This document shows positions 1 through 10,800 of a DNA stretch of 64,000 nucleotides, piece after piece. Source of the DNA: Symsagittifera roscoffensis (Eukaryota; Xenacoelomorpha; Acoela; Convolutidae). The stretch lies in the NCBI RefSeq assembly GCF_963678635.1, contig NW_026970820.1:932001-996000 (forward strand), given 5' to 3'. Below the pieces are notes generated by a model that saw only the letters and a program-made list of their open reading frames with translations, made no database searches and was not told where the DNA came from. Both the position numbers and the translations under genes were made by a program. Each line of letters opens with the position of its first letter. Within the stretch, counting starts at the first letter, position 1.

Positions 1-1318
1 AGTGCAAAAAACACCTTTTTGGTTAACTCAAAAAAGTGGAAAAAGTGGAGAAAAGGGGTCTTCAAAATGAAACCATCCAAAAGTGGCATTAACTAACTGC
101 CATTTTTTGTGAATTCAGACCCGCATGCAAAAAATTACGAAGATCCTACGTGAAGTTTTTGAGAACAGATTAGTTTCTCCGGAATTTTGGTAGTACTAAT
201 TTCATTACTGTACTTATAATTAAAACCAAATCAAAAAGTCGTAAAAACTACAATTTTTAATCAATTTTGACAAATAAATGATCAAAACCCACTAAATTGG
301 CTATAGCAAGTTCGAATCTACCATCAGAAACCATTTTTTCCCATTTCTGAAAATTTTCATTTTTAAAAAAATAAATGTTGAGTCACAAACGGGAAAAATC
401 ATACTTTTTCAAAAATTCAAAAAAAATTGATCCATTTAAACTAATTCATCAGGCAACACGTTGGGAACCTGTTCAGAATGGATTTCATGATCATAGCAGC
501 AAACTTTACCCATTTTGAGAAAAGTCGAAAAAACACCTTTTTAGTTAACTCAAAAAAGTGGAAAAAAAGGGGAAAGGGGTCTTGAAAACGAAACCATCCA
601 AAAGTGGCATTTACTAACTGCCATTATTTTGTGAATTCAGACCCGCATGCAAAAATTTAGGAAACTCCTACGTGAAGTTTTTGAGAACAGATTAGTTTCT
701 CAGGAATTTTGGTAGTACTAATTTCATTACTATACTTATAATTAAAGTCAAATTTAAAAGTCATAAAAACTACAATTTTTAATCAATTTTGACAAATTAA
801 TGATCAAAACCCACTAAATTGGCTATGGCAAGTTCGAATGTACCATCAGAAACCATTTTTTCCCATTTTTGAAAATTTTCATTTTTTTGAAATTAAATGT
901 TGAGTCACAAACGGGAAAAAACAAATTTTTTCAAAAAGTCAAAAAAAAATATTCCATTTAAACTAACTCATCAGGCCACACGTTAGGAACCTGTTCAGAA
1001 TGGTTTTCATGATCAAAGCAGCAAAAGTCACCCATTTTGAGAAAAGTCGAAAAAACACCTTTTTAGTTAACTCAAAAAAGTGGAAAAAGTGGGAAAAAGG
1101 GTCTTCAAAATGAAACCATCCAAAAATGGCATTAACAAACTGCCATTATTTTCTAAATTCAGACCCGCATGCAAAAAATTAGGAAATTCTGACGTGCGGT
1201 TTAGCAGAACTCGATAGTTTCTAGGAATATGGACCAATGTAAAAAATTTATTGCCTTTTGACCGGAAGGGGCCCCTACCCCTTCCTAATCGCTTTTTGTG
1301 CTACACGCGACCATCTAG
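1..1318 (+). repeat. Type A satellite unit, 3' part (left array fragment)
   Basis: This is the 3' part of a type A unit, closely resembling 29.2-30.38 kb. It holds about three ~520-bp sub-repeats, each with a CCTGTTCAGAATGG stretch, phased A-tracts, a TGGCA/TGCCA inverted repeat and a CCGCATGCAAAAA motif. It ends with a hairpin at 1264-1285 (arms GGAAGGGG and CCCCTTCC, loop CCCCTA), a 29-nt spacer and CTAG at 1315-1318. No gene is seen. Confidence 0.9.
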
Positions 1319-1417
1319 GGGTGCTTAACCATCCCCACCCACCCGACCTGGGTTTTTTACCAATGCACTTGATCAACCAGGCTTCCACCACTGTTTTCTG
1401 TTCGATTCGATCAGGGA
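1319..1417 (+). repeat. Truncated, diverged 5' end of a type A unit
   Basis: Directly after CTAG the sequence resembles a type A unit start: C-rich CCCCACCCACCCGACC, then GATCAACCAGG where intact units have GATCAGTCAGG. Similarity fades near the GATTCGAT stretch at about 1410. From there to about 18.62 kb the sequence is not satellite. The missing middle of this unit (~0.6 kb) is not in the island. Confidence 0.7.
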
Positions 1418-1496
1418 TCATGGTTGTTTACTGTTTGCACATAATAAGTGACTATGATGTAATTAGTGTTGAAAAAAAAAAGTTTTTAACTGATCG

Positions 1497-1572
1497 TCTC
1501 ACACCGGGGTTCGAACACCAGACATATCGGTCCTGAGTCTAACGCTCTAACCAACTGCGCCACCTTGCGTCT
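1497..1572 (-). other. Degenerate tRNA-like sequence
   Basis: On the minus strand an A box, TGGCGCAGTTGG (1551-1562), is followed by a B box, GGTGTTCGAACCCC (1506-1519), at tRNA-like spacing. The anticodon and T stems do not pair well, so it is more likely a tRNA-derived repeat or tRNA pseudogene than a working tRNA. Confidence 0.55.
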
Positions 1573-1925
1573 TGCTTAGGCAGAAGCGAAAGTATTGTTC
1601 AACAAACGATTTCAGTCGTATGATTAGTAAAACTGAGACGATTATATTCAGTTTTTTGATTTACTTTTTCTTTCCAGTCCATTGACTGGATTACACTGAA
1701 ACATGAACTTTATTTTAATATCTTAAGCATTTCAGTATGCTTAGTTTTTAACTACATATTTTAACAGGAATGTCAGCAATGCTACGATTTGGAAACGAAC
1801 CTTCAACCAACGGAGACCTAATAGTGGACGGAACCACTAGACCACAAACGACGAAATTGTTGTTGAATTGGGACATTATCAGTGAAATTAAACGTCAAAT
1901 GTGATGTCTTATCAGTGTCATTGGG
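1573..1925. other. No gene seen
   Basis: No open frame or RNA motif that I can support. The moderately GC-richer stretch 1765-1880 directly precedes an ATGT microsatellite. It could be the 3' end of an old LINE-like element, which often end in short simple repeats, but no coding remnant confirms this. Confidence 0.3.
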
Positions 1926-2227
1926 CGTATGTATGTATGCATGTATATATTTATGTATATTTGTATGTACGTATGTATGTATGTATGTATGTATGTATGT
2001 ATGGATTAAAGTAATGTTGTATGTATGTGAATGCAGGCATACAAATATGTTTGCTCGTGTACTTATGTAGGTACGTGTGTATGTTGTATGCATGTATGTA
2101 TGAATTTATGTATGTATGTATTTATGTATGTATTTATGTGATTATGTATGTTTTATTGCATATTGTATGAATGTGTGTAAGTATGTGAAATGTATGTCTT
2201 GATTGATGTATCTATGTACGTATATAA
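1926..2227 (+). repeat. (ATGT)n-type microsatellite
   Basis: About 300 bp of imperfect GTAT/ATGT tetranucleotide repeat. The purest run is at about 1970-2003, and the edges are interrupted. Open frames across it on both strands are repeat translations. Confidence 0.9.
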
Positions 2228-2571
2228 AATATTGCTAACACTGAATATTTTCTTTTCTGTTTCTTCGATAAACTATAACGAGTAATGTTGATATATGACA
2301 ATGACGAATGTTTAATAGTGAATTTTTTACCATTGCCTCATCAGCTTCCATTTTATGTAACGTTTTTACATTTTAAGAGAACTCTCTTGTTTCGACTGTT
2401 TCTGAGAATATTCAATTCGGGCAGACAAAAAGCAGAAACGTTAGACGTTTTTCTTTGAAAAGGAAAATAATTGAACGATTTGAGTCTGGTTATGAATGTG
2501 ATTGTTTCAACTGAACATACTCATTAACTTTGACAGCTATTAAAGGAAATGTGTTCAAAAAATTTTTCTTC

Positions 2572-2645
2572 GACCTGTCAGAGTTTCGAACCGGCGTGTT
2601 TGGTTTGCAAGACCAGTTATGAACCACTAAACTATCGTCTCGTGA
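2572..2645 (-). other. Degenerate tRNA-like sequence (Ala-TGC-like loop)
   Basis: The minus strand has an A box-like TAGTTTAGTGG (2624-2634) and a B box-like GGTTCGAAAC (2583-2592). Between them is a stretch CTGGTCTTGCAAACCA that could form an anticodon arm with TGC in the loop. The acceptor ends do not pair, so I do not call a functional tRNA. Confidence 0.5.
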
Positions 2646-2835
2646 TAATTGCTGCAAGTTGCGATTGGCAGTGAAGGAAACAGAAGAAACAATTGCTGTG
2701 GTTTAGAGAGACACTATTTGAAATAATTCCTTCCACTAGGATAGCTTTGTGGAACCAGAGTCAACCCGGCCTCTCTTCTGTCATCCCACTGTGGGAAATG
2801 AAACTTTTTGTCAAGGTTTATTGGAAGGATAGGAA

Positions 2836-2935
2836 AAACATTTAATGATATGAAGGATCAGTGTGGGAATCGAACTAGGGCTATCTGCTTCCAAGTCCTG
2901 TGCAGATTCGCTTGTGGTAAGACAGATATCTAATA
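2836..2935 (-). other. Weak tRNA-like sequence
   Basis: The minus strand contains a good B box, AGTTCGATTCCC, preceded by GGACTTGGAAGC, which resembles a tRNA anticodon arm. The A box is poor. It is one of a cluster of such elements in the island. Confidence 0.35.
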
Positions 2936-3104
2936 GACACTAGTTTTTGCCGACCAATCATCTGAGGTCTTAGAAAGCATGGCTGGAAAAAGACAAGATT
3001 TGAAATCTGATGGTTTTCTGTAATGTTAACAGATGTTGTGCGATGAGTTAAAAATATTTTTTCATGAGGGAATTGAAACAAAGAGAAACATAAAATTTTG
3101 ATCT

Positions 3105-3300
3105 ATTGGAGTCACTGCCTTGGCGGTGGCCAACGGGTCATTCCTCTGTCTCTCAGTGTATATGACGGATTGTGTCAGATCCGTATGAACCTCCTCCGCT
3201 AGTCGGTCAGGGGGACGTGTCTGGCAAGCCAGATTGGGAACCCCAAACCCACAGCCCTTCTCGCCATGTCTTTACATGATCTCAGAGTGTCGGACTATTT
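3105..3300. other. GC-richer block of unknown nature
   Basis: A block clearly richer in G and C than its surroundings, bounded on both sides by AT-rich sequence. The longest open stretch I found in it is short (about two dozen codons on the minus strand). It may be a fragment of an interspersed repeat or an old exon, but I do not recognise it. Confidence 0.3.
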
Positions 3301-3600
3301 TCACTTTTGATCAACTAGCTTCAGAGACCAGTTTCAGATGCCCCGCCAAAGACATCATCGACTAGTATCGTATTTGGTTTCGGTGATGTTGAGAATGCGT
3401 TGGAAGGTAGCGAAACAATGACAGAAAAAAACGGCTAATTGTAAAAACGTCCGAAATATTATGCATTCGATTAAATGCATACGTTAGATGAAAAAATTGA
3501 AATCTCAATGAGGGATAAACATGAAATTTACTCAGTTAATTGTAATGATTTAACTATCGCTATGAGTAATTGAAATGCTTATTCTATTCTGTAAACTCCA

Positions 3601-3672
3601 CAGCTGTTTAGTGCAGTGGTAGTGGAGTGCACTGGCAATCCTGGGGTTAGAGGATCAATCCTCGACCTGAGC
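3601..3672 (+). other. Degenerate tRNA-like sequence
   Basis: The plus strand has an A box-like TTTAGTGCAGTGGTAG (3607-3622). A self-pairing GAGGATCAATCCTC follows at about 3650-3663, in the place of a T arm. Box spacing fits a tRNA-derived element. It is not a clean cloverleaf. Confidence 0.45.
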
Positions 3673-3679
3673 CAAAAAA

Positions 3680-4780
3680 AAATTGTTCTTTTTTCAAATC
3701 AGTAGGCCGTTAAAAACCGAAGCCACAACCGCTTACGTTCGAACACTTGTTTTCATCTCAATTATTTTTGTCTAGTTTGAATGTTCCTGTGTTGTTTCTT
3801 TTGTATTTTGTTGTTCAAATTTTACCTTTATTTATCTTGTTGCATGTGTTTGCAATATTTTTGAAAATTAGCGTTTCCAAAAAAAATTGTGCAAACATCA
3901 AAGATGTAAGAAGACGCATCGGTTGGATATTTTCATCGAAAGTGATAAAGGTTCTGCTAAATGAGTAAAAACAACTTCTATCAACTTAACCAAACGTCAA
4001 GTCATAAACAAACGTAGTCAGTGAAAAAAAAATTGTGATAAATTGTTTTTTCGCGTGTACAAAGAAGCAGTAGTTTTCTGCTGTTGAAACTTTTACAAGT
4101 ATGAGATAAGTTTAACAGGCAAAATAGAAACAAATCACGAGGAGAAATGATAGACTAAATGACTAGTTACTTGGTGATAACATAAATGTTGATGCTTCAC
4201 GAGGAAGGCAAACGCTAATTTTACCGTAAATACCACCGAACAGCTTCAGCGAAGAACGTTTAAAGCGGACATGGACAGTTATCCTATAAAGTTAATATAA
4301 AAGTGGCTTTCACACTCCAAAATTAGCACTCAAGACGCGACACATTAAATGCATATGGGGAAAGAAAGAAACAACATAAAGGTAGCTGAAATTTAATTTG
4401 ATAGGTTAAAGTAACACTAACAAAAAATGAGTCAAACTTAACATCATAATAAAGAAACGCAAAAGAAAGAGAAGCAAGAAGTGACAGTATCTACGGCATT
4501 AACAGCTCGTTTCATTACGACAATTAAGTTCTGTCAATGAACTTCGTTAGGTAATGAAACACATATGTTTACAAAACAACCAATAATATATGATGTTTTC
4601 AGTGACAGCTAACATATTATCAGCGACATAATAATATATAAAGAAAGCTGACAGGGAAAGCCGGAACACTAACTATTGAAATCTTCTTGTTTCGCACAGA
4701 ACAGGTTGCAATATTTTTTGCACACCACAAAAAAGGTATAAGCAAATCAAATACTCAATGAAACTAACGATAACTAATTG
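3680..4780. other. No gene seen
   Basis: AT-rich sequence without a convincing frame, tRNA-like box pair or repeat. The longest plus-strand frame (3747-3968) lacks an ATG start and shows no family features. Any 3' untranslated region of the Helitron gene would lie in the high-coordinate part of this stretch. Confidence 0.5.
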
Positions 4781-4782
4781 AA

Positions 4783-4828
4783 AGAACGTGCCATTTTCGG
4801 GGACCGAAAATGGCACTAAAAAAGTTCT
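4783..4828 (-). other. Perfect hairpin just past the Helitron stop codon
   Basis: Arms 4788-4800 (GTGCCATTTTCGG) and 4804-4816 are perfectly complementary over 13 bp around a 3-nt loop. An outer AGAAC/GTTCT pair (4783-4787 with 4824-4828) extends it across a 7-nt bulge. In Helitron orientation it begins about 20 nt after the stop codon. It could be the element's 3' terminal stem-loop or a transcript 3'-end structure. No CTRR follows within 20 nt, so a canonical Helitron terminus is not shown. Confidence 0.75.
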
Positions 4829-4849
4829 GAAAAGTTTTCTAATGTTTCT

Positions 4850-7800
4850 TCATAATTTTTTGGTGTCTTTACGCAGAAGTCCCGGAAAGCAAAAATGTAT
4901 GTTTGTTTGCAGGGTTTTCATAAGAACTCTCAATTTTTGACAAAACTGAACAACATCCTCTTTGCAATCTGTACGTCTCAAATTGCACACTCTATCCAAA
5001 AAATCAACACGTTGTTGCCCTGACTCAAAGTTCCACATATAAGCTGCAACTGTCCATGGCTGCATGGCATACAAGTCAGAATCTTGAACCTTACAACTGT
5101 TCAAGTTGCGAAGGTAATCCGTTAGACCAATCTCAGTTTCCCGGATCAGCATGGTTTTCAAATGAGGATCTTTCAATGACACAAACACCATAATGAAGCC
5201 CTCAGCAGTTTTGGGTACGTTAAAGTGGCTACGTAAGAAAGGAGTCGATGGTATTTCAATGGGAGTGCGCTGCAAATGACTATCGCGTATCGCTTTGAAA
5301 AATTTGTAAACTCGCTCTTCGTGTAGATTTCTGGTTTTCAAAACACTTCTGATTGCCTCGAGAGTTGCTTCTTTCTTGCCAACAAAAGTCAAGCAATTCA
5401 GAGCGGGTATTCTACTGCCTATTACAAATAGTTGAGAAGGCAGCCACAAACTATATTTGGACTCCGACACCGAAACTGCTGTTGCCATCTGGGGAAATTC
5501 GTCTCCCAGAATTCTATGACAGTTTGATGCCACATAGTTAGCTAGAGGAACTTGCACTCTCCGAACACTGTTTGCCTTGAATGGTTGCACAAATCCTTTA
5601 ATTTTTCGTACTTTCAAAGTGCGCCACTGACGAAATCTTTCGCTTTGAAGGCAGTCAACATTTATATCGGTAGGATTTGTGGCTACGAAAACAGTTATCG
5701 AATCTGCAGTTGAATTTTGATAATCCACAACTGCCAATGATCCTTGTTGAACATTCTCCATGTTGCAACAGAATTGTAGTATTGCCGATTGATATACAAG
5801 AATTCTTGCAGGCATGCGGACGGTACGATCCAAAAATTTTGACACATCGTCTGAGGCTTCACGCCACTGGTGGGAACCAGCTAGCCGTAATTCATCTGAA
5901 GCATCTATGTGATAAAAAGGACTGCCAGATCTTCGAACGGCGTTAAAGTGCATCTGTACAGCCTCTCTTTCAGCAGACTTCTTACCAAAAATTCTCATTA
6001 TGGTAGGCTCAACATCTTCCCAGGTTTCGACGAAGTGACAATGATCAGTAAATAAGGAAACAATTTCCTCGACAGCGCAATCGGGAATTGGTCTCTGCTC
6101 CATTAGATGAAGTAGACGTTGTCCATGAGGATCAATCATTCTCACAAGGTGTGTCAAAAAGTTAAAGTTGAAGCCATAAAGCAGTGCGGTTGACAAAAAA
6201 ACATCACGGCCGGACACGTTTGGGAGCTGCATACAATCACCGTTCGCTAAAATGAACGTCCCCCCAAAAGGCGCATAGTTATCTTTCACTCGTTGCAAAA
6301 CTATGTCCATAGCGGCAAGTAACTCTGCGTTCACTACACTTATCTCCTCCAAAATCACGAACTGCAAACTTGATACCAGATTCAACCGCTTCGGATCACG
6401 AGTTAGTTTCAACACAGCCTCTTCCGCCATTTTCGAGGCACTTAAGTTTTTAACAGGGATCCCGAACAACCTATGAATGTGTTCGCCTCCTAAGTGATTT
6501 GCACGTCTTGCAGCAAGACTTGTAACCATCGATACGAGACCGTTCATCAAGGCGTATGAGAGAACAATTCTGCAAACATGGCTTTTTCCAGAACCAGGAG
6601 GGCCTAATATAATCTCATTCTTTAGATTCAAAACACCTCGGCGAGTAGTACAACAACGGGTACGAACGCTTCGAATTATGTTATCAATTATAACATCCTG
6701 TTCCACCATCGATTCAGGTGACTGATACTCGGGATATATGACCTCAGGTATCCATTCAGTTAAACGGTCGGATAAATTTGGCAGCAAAGTTGGTAGATCG
6801 TGAACATTCAAACTGGCAATATTAGAGAAAAGTGACTGCTGCGATGACTTCAAATGATCTTCAGCCGATTGTTCCATAGCTTCTGTAATATGATCCAACA
6901 GAACCGCGGGAGTGTCAAAATTTACTTCGTTTTCGGCTACGTTGAGCAATTGAGAGAAAGCACTGTCAGCAGCAAGGAGCTTTGCCGAGAATGATAATGA
7001 GCCTCCAGGCAGAAAAATCAATTCTTTAGAAGTGTAAAGGGAAAGCAGAGACAACACATCGGCGCGATTGTACGTTATTCGGTTTTCAATGAGACCACTT
7101 TTCTTAAAGCTGTCTAAAAGTTGATACGAGGAGAAAAGCTCCAATTCTGTTGCAAATTTTCCAAAGCGAAGAACAAATGCAATCAAAAAATTCAAAGCAT
7201 TTCTTGGAGATACTGACTTGAACACAATCTCAGGTAACATTTTTGAGTTTTCAGTAGAAAGCCACCAAATTGCTTTAGTTTTCTTGTGGGTACATCTATC
7301 TAAGATCCTAACATTGTATTTTTTACAGGGAGATGTCGGTTGGTTGTTCAAATACGATTCAATAATGGCAACAGCAGCTTCGTTTATTCGGACCCAATTA
7401 TTGAGGCAATCAATCCAAGGGGCAAACTGTTTCATTTGGAAACAATTGGTCAATTCATCAATCTCAAATTTATGCTTACTGAATAAAAAGCATCGATAGT
7501 AGACCTCCACACTGTCTATACACAACAACTCTGGAGGCCGCAAACTGAATTGAGCAAGTTTGTCATAAAGTTCGGTTTGTCGGCAAATGTCCTCAAGCAT
7601 GAGGGCTTGAGACTCGGTTATTCTTCTCCACTGTTCAACCGCTGAATCACGAGATCGCATTTCATTTATTTTGGGGGAGGTGAATGGAGCAGTTCGATAC
7701 GCAACGAAACGCTCACCAGCTGCAACATTCGGAATGTGAACAAATTGCATATTTGTTATTACGATTGGTTTTCTTAGAAGCCAATGAGTTCCCTCTGTGA

Positions 7801-10800
7801 TCGATAACAAAGAGCATTCAACTTTTTCAACTTTTCTCTCCCGGGCTTTATCAACTGCAAAAAAATGTTTGACACTGCTCAAATGCCGATTGGTGACACC
7901 TTCAGAACGTAGCCGAAAGTTCTTTCCGTCTCGACCAGACATGATGTTAGCATCAGCATGTTCTTCTACCTTACTTGAGTAGTAGGTCAAATAAGAGCAA
8001 CTCATCTGTGGGTCGGTAGCTAACAGATTGGTGCTGGAGAGTGTAAGAAGAAACAGGTGTGCATTTGTCGCTACAAAATGTTCGCCTTTCGTAGCTGCAT
8101 ACATATGCTTTTCACTTTTTAAAATGGAGCTTGGTTGCAACCACTGGGCATCACGGTCTACATATTCAGCCAACCCAAGCTCATGAAGAATCTTCAAAGC
8201 TGCTTCGGGGTAGTAGCGTATCAAGGACATTTTCCAGTTTGCGTGGCTTTCTGGAAAAGGAGGGGTGCGGCAAATTTTGTTTCCCTGTGCATCTTTTCGT
8301 TTCATGCAACGGAACTTACTTTTTTCACAATCGTGCGTATGAAGGGCAACACACAACTCGTACTTGCTAGTCAGATCGGAATAAGATGATAGTAAATTCA
8401 GGTTACTCTCCATTATAGATTCAAGCTTGTTAAAGATCGTTTTCTTTGCACATTGAATTGAACAGTCCACAGAAAACGTTCCTGGCTCGCACCATATCAA
8501 AATATGATAATGCGGAAGGTTCCCTGATGTTGTTTGGAATTCTGCTCGAGCCCATATTTTTTTGACTTTTCCAATAATTTTTTCCTTACTATTTTTCAAC
8601 AAATCTATCAAGTGGTAAACACTGTTTGTCCATGCACGGAGGACTGTGCTCATTATTGCGTTCATAGCAGCGGTCTTTTTCTCATCTGGTTCTTTTCGAT
8701 AAAAAGAAACAGTGGACTGCATAATCCCCGCCACTCCTGGATTCTTCATTTGATTACATGATAATGTCAAAAAGCAGTCTACAGGATCAGAAGAAACAGC
8801 TGCTACTAGTTCTCGCAAGTGTATCTCACCGTCGTTGCAATCGTACATCGTCTTAGCACTAAACAGCCTTATTTTTTCATTTCTCATTTGCAATGTCTGT
8901 AAGCCTCTCTTAAAAAAAGACATTGAGTGTTTGGCGCCCAAAGACAAATTTATCAAGCAGTCAACCGCAAACTGAATATATTGGACCGAAGAACTAGTCG
9001 GAAGAGTGAGATCTGTTATTCGTGTAGAGAAATGTTGTAGTAAGTCTTCAAAAAGAAATCGCTTGGCAGTCTGTTGATCGCAAAACAAAAAAAAAGGCAG
9101 AGATCCTGGAATGGTGCCATCCAATAACTGGTAGTAAAAAATAGAAGGGAATAGCAGTCCTTCTAATTGCATCAATGAAATTGCACACTTTGGCTTTGTT
9201 GCTGTAAAACACTGCAATGCACGACGAAATCTTGCAGTACTCTCATTGGGGAAGCGAGTTCGATGCATAACAGTCATATGAGAGTTTAAAATAGCTTGCA
9301 CCGGTATGATGGACATATCACTAGAGTTATCTGGCACTTCAATTGGAGCTGAGGGCACAGCCGCATCTGTATCCATTGAGGCGTAATGCTCATCTGATAT
9401 GGGAATGGGAGGCACAAAGTACTCATCTGAAGAACTTTCGTCAGAGCATGACTGGTTGCAAAACTTCGGTTCGTTAGTGGACTGCACAGTTCGACGCACA
9501 CCATAATTGAACTCAATTTCTTTTTTTTCACTTTCAATGAAATGATTTTGACACAAAGAAATGAAGCAGTCATTATAAGGACATCGCCATCTAGATTGAT
9601 TAGGAAAATTTTTGGTGGAAGAACACAAATAACCACTAGAGCGAAAATCAACACACATCAACAAAGCATGTAGGGGACATTTAACCTTGCTCTGCCCTGA
9701 CACGAAAGCCATTGCTGAGACTGGTGGCGTAGGCGCTGCACATGCAAACATGAAACGAACTCTGTTGTTCTGACTACAACTCTCATCAATTTTACTCAAT
9801 CCTTTACAAGGATTTAACAGCCACCAAACATCACTGTCTTCATATCGCAGTCGGATATTGAATGGATTGCCAATTGGGGAAAACTCTTCTAGTAGAAAGT
9901 ACTTTGGTCCCAGACCTCGAAATTGTTCCAGCAAGTTCTTTTGGCATCGAGTACCATACCACAGAAACATTTCATCCTCCAAAGGCTGGAGTGATTGGCT
10001 GGAGGAAAGATCGACCACTTTGGTGTAGGTGGTAAGCAATTGAACTAATAATGGGATAGAATGGGAATTTCTTGAATCAAACTGTTCGAATTTGTTAACT
10101 TTATTTTGAACGCTTATTTTATCGTGAAGTAACTCATTAGCAACAAACTTGGAAAGATCGGTTTGTTTTGTAAACAAGTAACTATTAAGTACTCGATTAT
10201 TGCAAAATAAAATATGCAACAAGGACATCACATAATTGGATTTGGTTAGTGATACTGAAGGCAAGGATGGCTGGACACCATTGCGACAAACAGTGTTCAG
10301 CATAGGTTTCACCCAGCGTTCGCCAACATAGTTTTCAGAATCTTGACTGCTTTTGATGGCAAGAGAAACGTTTAATGGTATGAAACTAGCACTTTTGAGA
10401 AAAGGTTGTAACTGGTCAGATGTCAACTTGGCTGATTTTGAGCAGCTAAGGAAAGATTTGGTGGAAACTTGTTCATTAACTGCTATTTCATTCAAATGCT
10501 CATCCATATCGTTTCTATGGCGAATGAACAAGCCTTCTTTTTCCGGTAAAATGAAATCACTTTTCACGTTGAATCGCCTTTTTGTATGTAAAATTAAAGA
10601 ACCCACACCCTGGGCACCTCCAGTAGCTTTAGCCATTGTCCATGTACTTGAGAATTCGCCAACTTTCATGGTCGTCGCTGCCCTTAACGAAGGAACAATC
10701 GGAGCAAGCCTGTTTTCATGAGGATGTGACAGCGATCCGCATGTAGGATGGCGGGGAACATGAATCATTCGTAATTTGGTTCCACCGTCATGGTTTCGAC

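Noticed and set aside
1818-2093. Open frames across the ATGT tract on both strands
   Set aside because: They are translations of a microsatellite.
4783-4828. Canonical Helitron 3' terminus
   Set aside because: No CTRR follows the hairpin within about 20 nt in element orientation; kept only as a candidate structure.
9286-9654. 122-codon frames within the Helitron gene (also 10353-10721 plus)
   Set aside because: They are shadows of the replicase frame.
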